A stretch of DNA of 64,000 bases from Tsukamurella sp. TY48 (GTDB lineage: Bacteria > Actinomycetota > Actinomycetes > Mycobacteriales > Mycobacteriaceae), in assembly GCF_019656655.1 (NCBI RefSeq), contig NZ_BPMV01000001.1:3139786-3203785 (forward strand). Reading direction: 5' to 3'. The position numbers and the translations under genes are program-made. Under the pieces are notes generated by a model, which ran no database searches, was not told the DNA's origin, and saw nothing but the letters and a program-made list of their open reading frames with translations. Shown here one piece after another: positions 46,094 through 56,726 of this stretch (position 1 is the stretch's first letter; the number at the start of each line of letters is the position of its first letter).

Positions 46094-46147
46094 GCAGGGC
46101 GATGTGCGGCATTGGCCTGCTTCGCGGGGGCCGAAGTTACTGACGAG

Positions 46148-46166
46148 TAGAGCGAATTCCGCTCTA
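46148..46166. promoter_or_regulatory. 19-bp palindrome in the mce-wecA divergent region
   Basis: TAGAGCG-AATTC-CGCTCTA is a perfect 7-bp inverted repeat. It lies 140 bases from the yrbEA start and 112 bases before the wecA start. Its sequence differs from the mce palindrome, so it may bind another regulator. Confidence 0.45.
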
Positions 46167-46264
46167 GGCTGCGAAGACGCTGTTTTCTCAGGTCAACCGG
46201 GGTGGCGATGTTCTTTTATCGCAAACCGACGGCCCGGCGAAGCCGCCGGCCTCGGCGGTGCGAG

Positions 46265-46270
46265 TACATT
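46265..46270 (+). promoter_or_regulatory. -10 box of leaderless wecA
   Basis: TACATT ends 7 bases before the GTG at 46278. Confidence 0.4.
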
Positions 46271-46277
46271 CGCACGC

Positions 46278-47495
46278 GTGCACATCGAGGCGGCGGGCGG
46301 AGCGGTCATCGGGACCGGCGGCGCTGGAATCCCGATGCGGGAATTGCTGGTAGTGGGATTGACTGCTGCGGTTGTCACATTCTTCGCCACGTCCCTCGTG
46401 CGCGTCCTCGCCACTCGCTTCGGAGCCGTCGCGGTGCCGCGTACCCGCGATGTCCACGTGGTGCCCACGCCGCGGCTCGGGGGAGTGGGCATCTACATCG
46501 GGATGGCGCTCGGCATCTTCGTGGCCGCACAGCTGCCCGCGCTCACCCGCGGCTTCGTCTACTCCCGCGATGTGATCGCGGTGGTCGTGGCGGGCGGCGT
46601 CATCGTGCTGGTCGGCGTCATCGACGACCGCTGGGGCATCGACGCGCTCACCAAACTCGTGGGCCAGATCTTCGCGGCCGGCGTGCTCGTGGTGATGGGG
46701 GTGTCCTGGAACGTCATCTACAACCCCATCGCGAACACCACCGTGGTGCTCGGCCAGCTCGAGGCCGGCCTGCTCACGGTGCTGCTCACCGTGGCCACCA
46801 TCAACGCCCTCAACTTCATCGACGGGCTCGACGGTCTGCTGGCGGGCGTCGCGGCGATCGCCGCGCTCTCGATCCTGGTGTTCTCGCTCGGCCTGATGCT
46901 CGACTCGGGGGGCGACGCACCGTCGTATCCGCCCGCGATGATCGCCGCCGCCCTGTTCGGTGCGTGCATGGGATTCCTGCCGCACAACTTCCAGCCCGCC
47001 CGCATCTTCATGGGCGACTCGGGCTCGATGCTGCTGGGGCTCACTCTCGCGGCGGCCTCGACCTCGGCCACGGGGCGGATCTCCGCCAACGCCTACGGCG
47101 CGACCGATATGTTCACGCTTCTCCTGCCGCTGCTGCTCGCGGTGGCGGTGATGTTCGTGCCCATGCTCGACCTGCTGTTGGCGGTGGTGCGCCGCACGCG
47201 CGCCGGTGTCCATCCGTTCACCGCCGACAAGATGCATCTGCATCACCGGCTGCTGCAGCTGGGACACAGCCAGCGGCGGGTGGTGGTGGTCATCTACCTG
47301 TGGGTGGGTGTGTTGGGCCTGAGTGCCGCGGCCTCCACGCTGCTGCCGCCCACGCTCGTCGCGCCACTGTTCGGGGCCGGGCTGTTGAGTGCGCTGGTGT
47401 TCACCGTGGTGCCGCGAATCGTGCCGAGGCTCCGCGAACGCTATTCCGAAACGCGGAGGTCAAGCGCCTCATCCGGAGTCGATACCCGGTTATAA
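46278..47495 (+). CDS. wecA: UDP-GlcNAc:undecaprenyl/decaprenyl-phosphate GlcNAc-1-P transferase
   Basis: A 405-residue polyprenyl-phosphate glycosyl-1-phosphate transferase that starts the arabinogalactan linker in mycolata. About eleven membrane helices are apparent. Cytoplasmic loops hold PTPRLGGVGIYIG, the catalytic NFIDGLDGLLAG and FMGDSGSMLLG, and HPFTADKMHLHHRLLQLGHS. GTG 46278 keeps the GAGIPMREL segment that mycobacterial relatives also carry upstream of the first helix; ATG 46335 is an alternative. It is the conserved neighbour of the atp operon. Confidence 0.93.
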   Translation: MHIEAAGGAVIGTGGAGIPMRELLVVGLTAAVVTFFATSLVRVLATRFGAVAVPRTRDVHVVPTPRLGGVGIYIGMALGIFVAAQLPALTRGFVYSRDVIAVVVAGGVIVLVGVIDDRWGIDALTKLVGQIFAAGVLVVMGVSWNVIYNPIANTTVVLGQLEAGLLTVLLTVATINALNFIDGLDGLLAGVAAIAALSILVFSLGLMLDSGGDAPSYPPAMIAAALFGACMGFLPHNFQPARIFMGDSGSMLLGLTLAAASTSATGRISANAYGATDMFTLLLPLLLAVAVMFVPMLDLLLAVVRRTRAGVHPFTADKMHLHHRLLQLGHSQRRVVVVIYLWVGVLGLSAAASTLLPPTLVAPLFGAGLLSALVFTVVPRIVPRLRERYSETRRSSASSGVDTRL

Positions 47496-47699
47496 AGTAC
47501 GACCGTTATGTAGTACTATCGGTTGTAGTTGATCGGTGAGATCGAGCGACGGGCCCCGTGTGGGGAGCGTCCCTACTTCTTGGTAGAGTCTCAGCGAATC
47601 ACAAAGAATTCGTGATGTGACCCATGTCGCGGATTCGGCAGACGCCGCCGGTCGCAGCGCCCTGATCAGGGCCGCGCCCCAGACCCCGAAGGAGGGGAC
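47496..47699 (+). other. Intergenic region before the atp operon
   Basis: 204 bases, AT-richer than the surroundings, with no gene seen. It includes imperfect direct repeats beginning GTACGACCGTTATG and GTACTATCGGTTGT, a -10-like TAGAGT at 47584, and a small ATCAC/GTGAT inverted repeat. It probably carries the atp promoter and leader, but I cannot fix the promoter. Confidence 0.4.
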
Positions 47700-48116
47700 A
47701 TGACGACGCCAGCCCCCTCCGTTGACGAGGCACAGCAGCGGCCTGTCGGCGTGAGCATGATCAATCCCATCGTCATCATGGTCGGTCTGACCGTGGTCGC
47801 CGGTGGCATCGGTACCGCCCTCGGGCATCCCTGGTTCGCCGCCTGGTTCCTGGTCGGCGGTCTGTTGGCCGTGCTCAATGCGAAGCTCGCCGTTCTCAAG
47901 GTGGCCACGGTCACCGCCGAGGACGAGCCCCGCAAGACTCCGGTCGCCGTCAACTCGATGGTGCGCCTCGGCGTGGTCTCGGTCATCGCGATCGTGATCG
48001 CCTACTTCTTCCGGCCCGATGGGCTGGGCGTGATCTTCGGCCTCGCGGTCGGTCAGATCGTCCTCGTCCTGAACACCGTCATTCCCGTTCTGAAAGGGCT
48101 TCGCCAGCAGTCATGA
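47700..48116 (+). CDS. atpI: AtpI-like membrane protein (ATP synthase operon first gene)
   Basis: A 138-residue protein with four predicted membrane helices in two pairs (IVIMVGLTVVAGGIGTALG, WFAAWFLVGGLLAVLNAKLAVL, LGVVSVIAIVIAYFF and LGVIFGLAVGQIVLVLNTVIPVL). It occupies the AtpI position of the operon; relatives help assemble the c-ring. AGGAGGGGAC gives a strong ribosome site. The stop overlaps the atpB start in ATGA. Confidence 0.82.
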   Translation: MTTPAPSVDEAQQRPVGVSMINPIVIMVGLTVVAGGIGTALGHPWFAAWFLVGGLLAVLNAKLAVLKVATVTAEDEPRKTPVAVNSMVRLGVVSVIAIVIAYFFRPDGLGVIFGLAVGQIVLVLNTVIPVLKGLRQQS

Positions 48117-48874
48117 ACACGATTCAGCTAGCCGAGGGTGGCGGCGGTATCAACGTCGCCCACTACAAGGCGATCGAGATCTTCGGGATCACCTTCCACT
48201 GGGACACCGTCCTCGCCACGGCCATCGCGGCCACGATCGTCCTCATCCTGGCGTTCATCCTCAAGGCGAAGGTCACCTCGACCGGCGTGCCGAGCGGTGT
48301 GCAGCTGTTCTGGGAGGCCATCACCATTCAGCTCCGCGGGCAGATCGAGTCCGCGATCGGCATGCGCGTCGCTCCCTTCCTGCTGCCGCTGGCCATCGCG
48401 CTGTTCACGCTGATCCTGGCCGCCAACTGGCTGGCCGTGCTGCCGCAGCAGTACACCGGCCCGGACGGTAAGCCCGCTGAGATCTTCCTGCCCCCGGCCG
48501 CCGACGTGAGCTTCGTGTACGCGCTCGTGCTGGTCGTCTACATCGGCTACCACGCCGCCGGTTTCCGCACCCACGGCGCGCTCGGCTACCCGGCGAAGGT
48601 GGTCCGGGGCCACGCGATCGGCCTGGCGCCGATCAACGTGATCGAGGAGCTCGTCTCCAAGCCGCTCTCGCTGGCCCTGCGACTGTTCGGCAACGTCTTC
48701 GCCGGCACCGTCATGGTCGCGGTCATCGCGATGCTGCCGGCCTACGTGCTGTGGTTCCCGAACTCCCTGTGGAAGTCCTTCGAGCTCTTCGTCGGCCTCA
48801 TCCAGGCGTTCATCTTCTCGCTGCTGACCATCCTGTACTTCTCCACTGCCATGGAGAAGACGGACCACCACTGA
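48113..48874 (+). CDS. atpB: ATP synthase F0 subunit a
   Basis: A 253-residue proton-channel subunit. The essential Arg is Arg190 in LSLALRLFGNVFAGT, with the family segment ELVSKPLSL before it. Six membrane helices are visible, and the C-terminal FVGLIQAFIFSLLTILYFS is standard. Translation is coupled to atpI through a 4-base overlap. Two hairpins separate it from atpE. Confidence 0.96.
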   Translation: MNTIQLAEGGGGINVAHYKAIEIFGITFHWDTVLATAIAATIVLILAFILKAKVTSTGVPSGVQLFWEAITIQLRGQIESAIGMRVAPFLLPLAIALFTLILAANWLAVLPQQYTGPDGKPAEIFLPPAADVSFVYALVLVVYIGYHAAGFRTHGALGYPAKVVRGHAIGLAPINVIEELVSKPLSLALRLFGNVFAGTVMVAVIAMLPAYVLWFPNSLWKSFELFVGLIQAFIFSLLTILYFSTAMEKTDHH

Positions 48875-48879
48875 CTTGT

Positions 48880-48900
48880 CGTGGCCCGCACCGGGCCACG
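48880..48900 (+). promoter_or_regulatory. Hairpin 1 in the atpB-atpE spacer
   Basis: A perfect 9-bp stem CGTGGCCCG / CGGGCCACG with loop CAC, 5 bases after the atpB stop. There is no U-run, so it may protect or process the mRNA rather than end it. Confidence 0.6.
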
Positions 48901-48912
48901 GCTGCATAGACC

Positions 48913-48931
48913 CTGGTAGGCCGACTACCAG
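48913..48931 (+). promoter_or_regulatory. Hairpin 2 in the atpB-atpE spacer
   Basis: A perfect 7-bp stem CTGGTAG / CTACCAG with a 5-base loop, followed by AAACCGAAAGGGAAAAG, which supplies the atpE ribosome site. Confidence 0.6.
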
Positions 48932-48952
48932 AAACCGAAAGGGAAAAGATAA

Positions 48953-49198
<246 letters not shown>

Positions 49199-49227
49199 TT
49201 CCATTCCAGAGAAACGGGACTGACGTC

Positions 49228-49740
49228 ATGCAGCTCGCTGCGGATAACTTTCTACTCCCCACAACGGGAACCTTCTTTGCGTGCCTGATCATCTTCCTGA
49301 TCGTGCTCGCGGTGATCTGGTTCTTCGTGGCCCCTTCGATTCAGCAGGTCCTGGATGATCGCGAGAAGATGATCAACCAGACCGCGAACGACGGTCGCGC
49401 GGCGGCCAAGGGGTTCGAGGACGCCGAGGCCGAGTACCGCGCGGGGCTCGCCTCCGCTCGGGGCGAGGCCGGCAGCATCCGCGACGAGGCGCGCGCCACC
49501 GGCCGCGCTTCGATGGAGGAGCAGAAGCAGCGGGCCAGCGCCGAGGCGGATGCGATCACGCGCGAGAAGACCGAGCAGCTGCGCGCCGCGGGCGATTCCG
49601 CGGCCGCGGCGGCACGGACCGATCTCGCTCCGCTCTCGGCGTCGTTGGCGAGCCGCGTGCTCGGCTTCGACGTGACGCAGGACCCGGCCCTCAAGACGAA
49701 GCTGGATGAGATCTCGAACCAGAAGGTGGTGAAGAACTAG
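49228..49740 (+). CDS. atpF: ATP synthase F0 subunit b
   Basis: A 170-residue stator subunit: an N-terminal helix in the membrane (FFACLIIFLIVLAVIWFFVAP) followed by a long charged coiled coil (QQVLDDREKMINQTANDG onward). It pairs with the b-like N-terminus of the fused AtpH product. The stop abuts the next ATG with no gap. Confidence 0.95.
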   Translation: MQLAADNFLLPTTGTFFACLIIFLIVLAVIWFFVAPSIQQVLDDREKMINQTANDGRAAAKGFEDAEAEYRAGLASARGEAGSIRDEARATGRASMEEQKQRASAEADAITREKTEQLRAAGDSAAAAARTDLAPLSASLASRVLGFDVTQDPALKTKLDEISNQKVVKN

Positions 49741-51087
49741 ATGGGCGTATTGATCGGTAACCTCATCGCTTTCGCGGTCATCCTCTTCGTCCTGTGGAAG
49801 TACGTCGTCCCCGTGGTGAAGCGACTCATGAAGGAGCGCCAGGACACCGTCCGCGCGCAGCTGGAGGAGTCGCGCACCGCGCAGGAGAAGCTGTCGCAGG
49901 CCGGCCAGGCCGGCGATCGCGCCCGTGAGGACGCGGCCCGCGAGGGCAGCCAGATCCGCGACGAGGCCCGCGGCGACGCGGACGCCATCCGCGAGGAGCT
50001 GCGCCTCCAGACTGAGCGCGAGGTCGCCCGGATCGGCGAGCACGGCCAGGGCCAGGTCTCGCTGAACCGCAGCAACCTCGTGCGCGGCTACCGTGCCGAG
50101 CTCGGCACCGAGGCCGTCGACGTGGCCGGACAGCTCGTCCGCAGCCACCTCGCCGACCCCGCCAACCAGTCCGCATCGGTCGACCGCTCGCTCACCGAGC
50201 TCGAGTCGATGACCCAGGGCGCCGACGAGGTGCGCGTGACCGAGGCCGACCGCATCGGCACCCGTTCGCTGCGCGCCGCCAGCCGCGACGCGCTGCGTCA
50301 GCTGGCCGCCGGCTTCGATCAGCGCACCGCCTCCGTCGAGGAGGCCGCGCTGGCCAAGGTCGCCGACGATCTGGCCGATGTGGTGAACGTGCTCAACGAG
50401 CAGCCGGTGCTGCGCAAGCACCTCGCCGAGTCGGCGGAGGCCCCCGAGGCGAAGCGTCAGCTGGTCTCGAACCTGTTCGGCGGCAAGATCAGCGACGAGG
50501 CCGCGGCCTTCGTCCAGGACGCCGCCGCGTCCAAGTGGTCCTCGCCCGCCGACTTCGTGACCGCGATCGAGCGCCAGGCCCGCGTGGCCGTGCTGCTCGG
50601 CGCCGAGCGTGCCGGCAAGCTCGACGAGACCGAGGACGAGCTGTTCCGCGCGGGACGCATCCTCGAGAGCGAGCCGAAGCTCACCGCCGCACTGTCCGAC
50701 ACCCGGGCACCTGCAGCCGCGCGGATCGCACTGCTGGACAAGGTCTTCGGCGGCAAGGTGAATCCGTTCACCCAGGCGCTGCTGCGCCAGACGGTGCGGC
50801 TGGTGCGCGTCGGACGCGTGGACGCCGCCGTGGCGTCGATCGCCGAGCTGGCCGCCGCCCGGCGCGGCGAGTCGGTCGCGGTGGTCGAATCGGCCGTCGC
50901 GCTCACCGATGCCCAGCGGACCCGCACCGCGGACCTGCTGGCCCGCATCTACCAGCGCAAGATCGCGGTGCAGACCGAGGTCGTCCCCGAGCTCCTGGGC
51001 GGCCTGCGCATCACGGTGGGCAACGAGGTCATCGAGGCCGACATCGCGTCGCGGCTCGACAAGGCCGCCGAGCAGCTGCCCCGTTAA
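49741..51087 (+). CDS. atpH: ATP synthase fused subunit b'-delta
   Basis: A 448-residue fusion typical of mycobacteria and relatives. Residues 1-25 are a membrane helix ([20 protein letters not shown]), then a b-type coiled coil to about residue 165, then a delta domain that binds the top of F1 (for example [19 protein letters not shown] and the C-terminal [22 protein letters not shown]). It links the stator to the alpha-beta head. Confidence 0.95.
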   Translation: MGVLIGNLIAFAVILFVLWKYVVPVVKRLMKERQDTVRAQLEESRTAQEKLSQAGQAGDRAREDAAREGSQIRDEARGDADAIREELRLQTEREVARIGEHGQGQVSLNRSNLVRGYRAELGTEAVDVAGQLVRSHLADPANQSASVDRSLTELESMTQGADEVRVTEADRIGTRSLRAASRDALRQLAAGFDQRTASVEEAALAKVADDLADVVNVLNEQPVLRKHLAESAEAPEAKRQLVSNLFGGKISDEAAAFVQDAAASKWSSPADFVTAIERQARVAVLLGAERAGKLDETEDELFRAGRILESEPKLTAALSDTRAPAAARIALLDKVFGGKVNPFTQALLRQTVRLVRVGRVDAAVASIAELAAARRGESVAVVESAVALTDAQRTRTADLLARIYQRKIAVQTEVVPELLGGLRITVGNEVIEADIASRLDKAAEQLPR

Positions 51088-51134
51088 CACACACAAACTT
51101 CCACCCAGAACACAAAAGAGGGAAACGAGTACTC

Positions 51135-52769
51135 ATGGCTGAGTTGACGATCTCAACCGACGACGTCAAGGGCGCGATCGAGCAGTACGTCTCGACGTTC
51201 GAGGCCGACGCCTCCCGCGAGGAGATCGGCACCGTCTCCGATACCGCCGACGGCATCGCCCACGTGACGGGTCTGCCCGGCGCGATGGCGAATGAGCTGC
51301 TCGAGTTCCCCGGTGGGGTGCTCGGCGTGGCCCTGAACCTCGACGAGGACGAGATCGGCGCCGTCATCCTCGGTAACTACGAGTCGCTCGAGGAGGGCCA
51401 GCAGGTCCGCCGCACCGGCGACGTGCTGTCCGTGCCCGTGGGCGACAAGTTCCTGGGCCGCGTGGTGAACCCGCTGGGTCAGCCGATCGACGGCCTGGGC
51501 GACATCGAGGCCGAGGAGCAGCGCGTCCTCGAGCTGCAGGCCGCCACCGTGCTCGAGCGCCAGCCCGTGGAGGAGTCGCTCGCCACCGGCATCAAGGCCA
51601 TCGACGCCATGACCGCCATCGGCCGCGGCCAGCGCCAGCTGGTGATCGGCGACCGCAAGACCGGCAAGACCGCCGTCTGCGTCGACACGATCCTCAACCA
51701 GAAGGCGAACTGGGAGACCGGCGACCCGACCAAGCAGGTCCGCTGCATCTACGTCGCCATCGGTCAGAAGGGCTCGACGATCGCCGGCGTGAAGGCCGCG
51801 CTCGACGAGGCCGGCGCCATGGAGTACACCACCATCGTGGCCGCTCCCGCGTCCGACTCGGCCGGCTTCAAGTGGCTCGCCCCGTACACCGGCTCGGCCC
51901 TCGGCCAGCACTGGATGTACCAGGGCAAGCACGTCCTCATCGTCTTCGACGACCTGTCGAAGCAGGCCGAGGCCTACCGCGCCATCTCGCTGCTGCTGCG
52001 CCGCCCGCCGGGCCGCGAGGCCTACCCGGGTGACGTCTTCTACCTGCACTCGCGCCTGCTGGAGCGTTCGGCGAAGCTGTCCGACGCCCTCGGCGGCGGT
52101 TCGATGACGGCGCTGCCGATCATCGAGACCAAGGCCAACGACGTCTCGGCGTTCATCCCGACCAACGTCATCTCGATCACCGACGGCCAGGTCTTCCTCG
52201 AGTCCGACCTGTTCAACAAGGGCGTGCGCCCCGCGATCAACGTCGGTACCTCGGTGTCCCGTGTCGGTGGCGCCGCGCAGACCAAGGGCCTGAAGAAGGT
52301 CTCGGGCTCGCTGCGTCTGGAGCTGGCCCAGTTCCGTGAGCTGGAGGCCTTCTCGGCCTTCGCCTCGGACCTCGACGACGCCTCGAAGGCGCAGCTGGCC
52401 CGTGGCGCCCGCTGGGTCGAGCTGCTCAAGCAGGACCAGTACAGCCCCGTCTCCGTCGAGGACGAGATCGTCTCGATCTACCTCTGCGGTGAGGGCTTCT
52501 ACGACTCGGTGCCGGTCGACGACGTCCGTCGCTTCGACGCCGAGCTGCTGAGCCACCTGCACCACGCCGCCTCGGGCGTGTACGAGTCCATCGCGGGCGG
52601 CAAGGTGCTCGAGAAGGACCAGGCCAAGATCCTCGAGGCCGAGACCGACAAGTTCAAGCAGAGCTTCCTCGCCTCCGACGGTTCGCGCGTGGTGAACGAG
52701 GCGGACGCGGACGCCCTCCCCGCCGAGGACGTCGAGCAGGAGACGATCAAGGTCAAGCGCAATGGCTAG
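51135..52769 (+). CDS. atpA: ATP synthase F1 subunit alpha
   Basis: A 544-residue non-catalytic nucleotide-binding subunit. The P-loop is [11 protein letters not shown] (about residue 172), and [17 protein letters not shown] is the family signature. It has the C-terminal extension (after about 510, ending IKVKRNG) that in mycobacteria suppresses ATP hydrolysis. GAGGGAAACGAG lies upstream of the ATG. The end overlaps the atpG start by 8 bases. Confidence 0.97.
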   Translation: MAELTISTDDVKGAIEQYVSTFEADASREEIGTVSDTADGIAHVTGLPGAMANELLEFPGGVLGVALNLDEDEIGAVILGNYESLEEGQQVRRTGDVLSVPVGDKFLGRVVNPLGQPIDGLGDIEAEEQRVLELQAATVLERQPVEESLATGIKAIDAMTAIGRGQRQLVIGDRKTGKTAVCVDTILNQKANWETGDPTKQVRCIYVAIGQKGSTIAGVKAALDEAGAMEYTTIVAAPASDSAGFKWLAPYTGSALGQHWMYQGKHVLIVFDDLSKQAEAYRAISLLLRRPPGREAYPGDVFYLHSRLLERSAKLSDALGGGSMTALPIIETKANDVSAFIPTNVISITDGQVFLESDLFNKGVRPAINVGTSVSRVGGAAQTKGLKKVSGSLRLELAQFRELEAFSAFASDLDDASKAQLARGARWVELLKQDQYSPVSVEDEIVSIYLCGEGFYDSVPVDDVRRFDAELLSHLHHAASGVYESIAGGKVLEKDQAKILEAETDKFKQSFLASDGSRVVNEADADALPAEDVEQETIKVKRNG

Positions 52770-53682
52770 TATCCGAGAGCTGCGCTCGCGGATCCGGTCG
52801 GTCAACTCGACCAAGAAGATCACCAAGGCGCAGGAGCTGATCGCGACCTCGCGGATCACCAAGGCGCAGGCGCGAGTGGCGGCCGCCAAGCCCTACTCCG
52901 AGGAGATGACCGCGGTCCTCTCCGAGCTCGCCAGCAAGTCGGGTTCGCTCGATCACCCGCTGCTGACCGAGCGCCCGAAGGCCAAGCGCGCCGCGATCCT
53001 CGTGGTGAGCTCGGACCGCGGCATGTGCGGCGGCTACAACTCGAACGTGTTGCGTGAGACGCGCGAGCTCATCGAGCTGCTGAAGTCGGAGGGCAAGGAG
53101 CCCGTCCTGTACACCATGGGACAGAAGGGGCTCGACTACTTCACATTCCGCGGCCAGCAGGTCGCCGGATCGTGGACCGGTTTCTCGCAGCAGCCGCACC
53201 ACACGGACGCGGTCGCCGCGACCGAGACGCTGGTGAAGCTCTTCGAGGCCGGCTCGGACGAGTACGTGACGATCGACGGCACGGAGACGCACGGCGTCGA
53301 CGAGCTGCACATCGTGTACACGCGCTTCGTGTCGATGCTCTCGCAGACCCCCGAGGTTCGCCGGATGGCGCCCCTCGTGGTCGAGGAGGCCGACGACACG
53401 GCGACCGACGACGGTCCGGAGCGGAACTTCACCTTCGAGCCGGGTGCGGACACGCTGCTGTCGGCCCTGCTGCCGAAGTACATCGCCACCCGCGTCTTCG
53501 CGGCCCTGCTCGACTCCGCGGCGTCCGAGAACGCCGCGCGTCGTACGGCCATGAAGGCGGCCACCGACAACGCCAACGATCTGGCTGTCTCGCTCTCCCG
53601 TGAGGCCAACCAGCTCCGTCAGGCGCAGATCACCCAGGAAATCAGCGAAATCGTCGGTGGCGCCGGCGCCCTCGCAAACTAA
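52762..53682 (+). CDS. atpG: ATP synthase F1 subunit gamma
   Basis: A 306-residue central stalk. The N-terminal coiled coil ([20 protein letters not shown]) and C-terminal coiled coil with the signature [16 protein letters not shown] are intact. The segment around residues 170-185 ([16 protein letters not shown]) matches the extra loop found in mycobacterial gamma subunits. The ATG lies within the end of atpA. Confidence 0.96.
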   Translation: MASIRELRSRIRSVNSTKKITKAQELIATSRITKAQARVAAAKPYSEEMTAVLSELASKSGSLDHPLLTERPKAKRAAILVVSSDRGMCGGYNSNVLRETRELIELLKSEGKEPVLYTMGQKGLDYFTFRGQQVAGSWTGFSQQPHHTDAVAATETLVKLFEAGSDEYVTIDGTETHGVDELHIVYTRFVSMLSQTPEVRRMAPLVVEEADDTATDDGPERNFTFEPGADTLLSALLPKYIATRVFAALLDSAASENAARRTAMKAATDNANDLAVSLSREANQLRQAQITQEISEIVGGAGALAN

Positions 53683-55146
<1,464 letters not shown>

Positions 55147-55153
55147 CCTTCAA

Positions 55154-55537
55154 TTGGCTGACACGGCATTTCAGGTAGAGGTCGTCTCCGTCGAGGAGCG
55201 GCTGTGGTCGGGCGAGGCGAGCTACGTCATCGCCCAGACCACGGAGGGTGAGCTGGGTGTCCTGGCTCATCACGAGCCGCTGTTCGGCCAGCTCGTCCAG
55301 GGTGGCGCTGTCGCCATCCAGACGACGGCCGGCGAGCGACTCGCCGCCGCCATCCGCGGAGGGTTCCTCTCGGTGACGGGCGAGAAGGTCACGGTCCTGG
55401 CCGACGGCGCCGAGTGGGCTTCGTCGCTGGACGAGGCCACGGTGCGTCGCGAGCTGGACGCCGCGCCGGACGGGTCCGACGAGCAGGTGGTGGCGCAGGG
55501 ACGGCTGCGCGCCCTCGAATACCTCGCGGGCAAGTAG
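55154..55537 (+). CDS. atpC: ATP synthase F1 subunit epsilon
   Basis: A 127-residue subunit with the N-terminal beta-sandwich (FQVEVVSVEERLWSGEASYV, GELGVLAHHEPLFGQL) and a short C-terminal helical part. The start is TTG 55154, 7 bases after the atpD stop; no better codon lies nearby, and the ribosome site is weak, so translation may depend on coupling. The operon ends here with a strong terminator. Confidence 0.92.
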   Translation: MADTAFQVEVVSVEERLWSGEASYVIAQTTEGELGVLAHHEPLFGQLVQGGAVAIQTTAGERLAAAIRGGFLSVTGEKVTVLADGAEWASSLDEATVRRELDAAPDGSDEQVVAQGRLRALEYLAGK

Positions 55538-55555
55538 AGTAGAGATAGCAGCGTG

Positions 55556-55588
55556 AAGCCGGTGGCCCGGTGAACGGGCCACCGGCTT
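55556..55588 (+). terminator. Terminator of the atp operon
   Basis: A 14-bp perfect stem AAGCCGGTGGCCCG / CGGGCCACCGGCTT with a 5-base loop, followed by TCGCG. It begins 18 bases after the atpC stop. Confidence 0.88.
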
Positions 55589-55627
55589 TCGCGTATCCGC
55601 GGTAGAGGTGCGAAGGGTGGCGATCAG

Positions 55628-56062
55628 GTGGATGTGGGCGTAGCGGTCTTCGGCGCGGCTGTCCTCATCCTCGTGCTGCTCGCTGTCGGTGCGGTGATCG
55701 CGCTGCGGCTGTACAGCCTCCGCGTCGCCGGCGTCCCGATCATCCTCCGTTATCTGCCCGCGCAGCCCGAGCAGGGCTGGCGCCACGGCACCCTCCGGTA
55801 CGACGATCACGAGCTGAAGTACTACCGGCTCACCAGTATTCGGCTCGGCCCCAGTTGGACCTTGCCGCGCGGCGAGACCGAGATCATCGGTCGCCGCGCA
55901 CCGTCGGGCACCGAACTCGATGTGATCGATCCCGATATGGTGATCGTCCACGCGGCCACGCCCGACGGGGAGACCGAGCTCGCCTTCGCGCGGGACGGTC
56001 TGACCGCCTTCCAGTCCTGGCTCGAGTCGCGGCCGTCGCCGCGCCGCCAGCGGCTGGAGTAG
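55628..56062 (+). CDS. DUF2550 membrane protein
   Basis: A 144-residue protein with one N-terminal transmembrane helix (VAVFGAAVLILVLLAVGAVIALRL) and a cytosolic beta-rich domain (GWRHGTLRYDDHELKYYRLTSIRLGP). It matches the DUF2550 protein that follows atpC in mycobacteria. The function is unknown. The GTG start is used. It lies just past the atp terminator and is convergent with the adenosyltransferase gene. Confidence 0.85.
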   Translation: MDVGVAVFGAAVLILVLLAVGAVIALRLYSLRVAGVPIILRYLPAQPEQGWRHGTLRYDDHELKYYRLTSIRLGPSWTLPRGETEIIGRRAPSGTELDVIDPDMVIVHAATPDGETELAFARDGLTAFQSWLESRPSPRRQRLE

Positions 56063-56065
56063 GGC

Positions 56066-56641
56066 TCAGTCCCGCTCGCCGCCCGGCCGCCAGAGCACGT
56101 CACCGTCGGGATTGGCCACGCGGGACAGGATGAACAACAGGTCCGAGAGCCGGTTGAGGTACTTCGCCGGCAGCACCGAGACCGTCTCGCCGTGTTCGGC
56201 GACGGCTTCCCACGCCGACCGCTCCGCCCGGCGCACCACCGTGCGCGCCACGTGCAGGTAGGCGGCCAAGGGGGTACCGCCGGGCAGCACGAACGAATCC
56301 AGCTTGGGGAGATCGGCGTTGTACTCGTCGCACCAGCCCTCGAGCCGCTCGATGTAATCGGGCGTCACCCGCAGGGGCGGGTATTCGGGGTCGTCGACGA
56401 TCGGGTTGGACAGGTCCGCGCCCACGTCGAACAGGTCGTTCTGGATCCGGAGCAGGACCGTGGCCAACTCCGGTGGGGGAGCGCCGACGGTGACCGCCAC
56501 CCCCAGGGCGGCGTTCGCCTCGTCGCAATCGGCGTACGCCCGCAGGCGCGCATCGGACTTCGGAACCCGGGAGAAGTCGCCGAGACCGGTGGTCCCGTCG
56601 TCTCCGGTCCGGGTGTAGATCCGGGTGAGGTGTACCGCCAT
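56066..56641 (-). CDS. Cob(I)alamin adenosyltransferase, PduO type
   Basis: A 191-residue enzyme that transfers adenosyl from ATP to cob(I)alamin to make coenzyme B12. The ATP-binding N-terminus [11 protein letters not shown] (residues 10-20), [12 protein letters not shown] and the C-terminal [14 protein letters not shown] and [12 protein letters not shown] are typical. The ATG is preceded by TACCCT at leaderless spacing. Divergent from murA, as in M. tuberculosis. Confidence 0.93.
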   Translation of the reverse strand: MAVHLTRIYTRTGDDGTTGLGDFSRVPKSDARLRAYADCDEANAALGVAVTVGAPPPELATVLLRIQNDLFDVGADLSNPIVDDPEYPPLRVTPDYIERLEGWCDEYNADLPKLDSFVLPGGTPLAAYLHVARTVVRRAERSAWEAVAEHGETVSVLPAKYLNRLSDLLFILSRVANPDGDVLWRPGGERD

Positions 56642-56647
56642 AGGTCC

Positions 56648-56653
56648 AGGGTA
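56648..56653 (-). promoter_or_regulatory. -10 box of leaderless adenosyltransferase gene
   Basis: TACCCT on the minus strand ends 6 bases before the ATG at 56641. Confidence 0.45.
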
Positions 56654-56713
56654 TCGCCGCGGCGACGGGACGCGGCTCGTCGCGGTGAGATGTGTCCGTT
56701 CGCCGCAGTGCCC

Positions 56714-56719
56714 TAGGGT
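56714..56719 (+). promoter_or_regulatory. -10 box of leaderless murA
   Basis: TAGGGT ends 7 bases before the GTG at 56727. Confidence 0.5.
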
Positions 56720-56726
56720 GAGGGCC

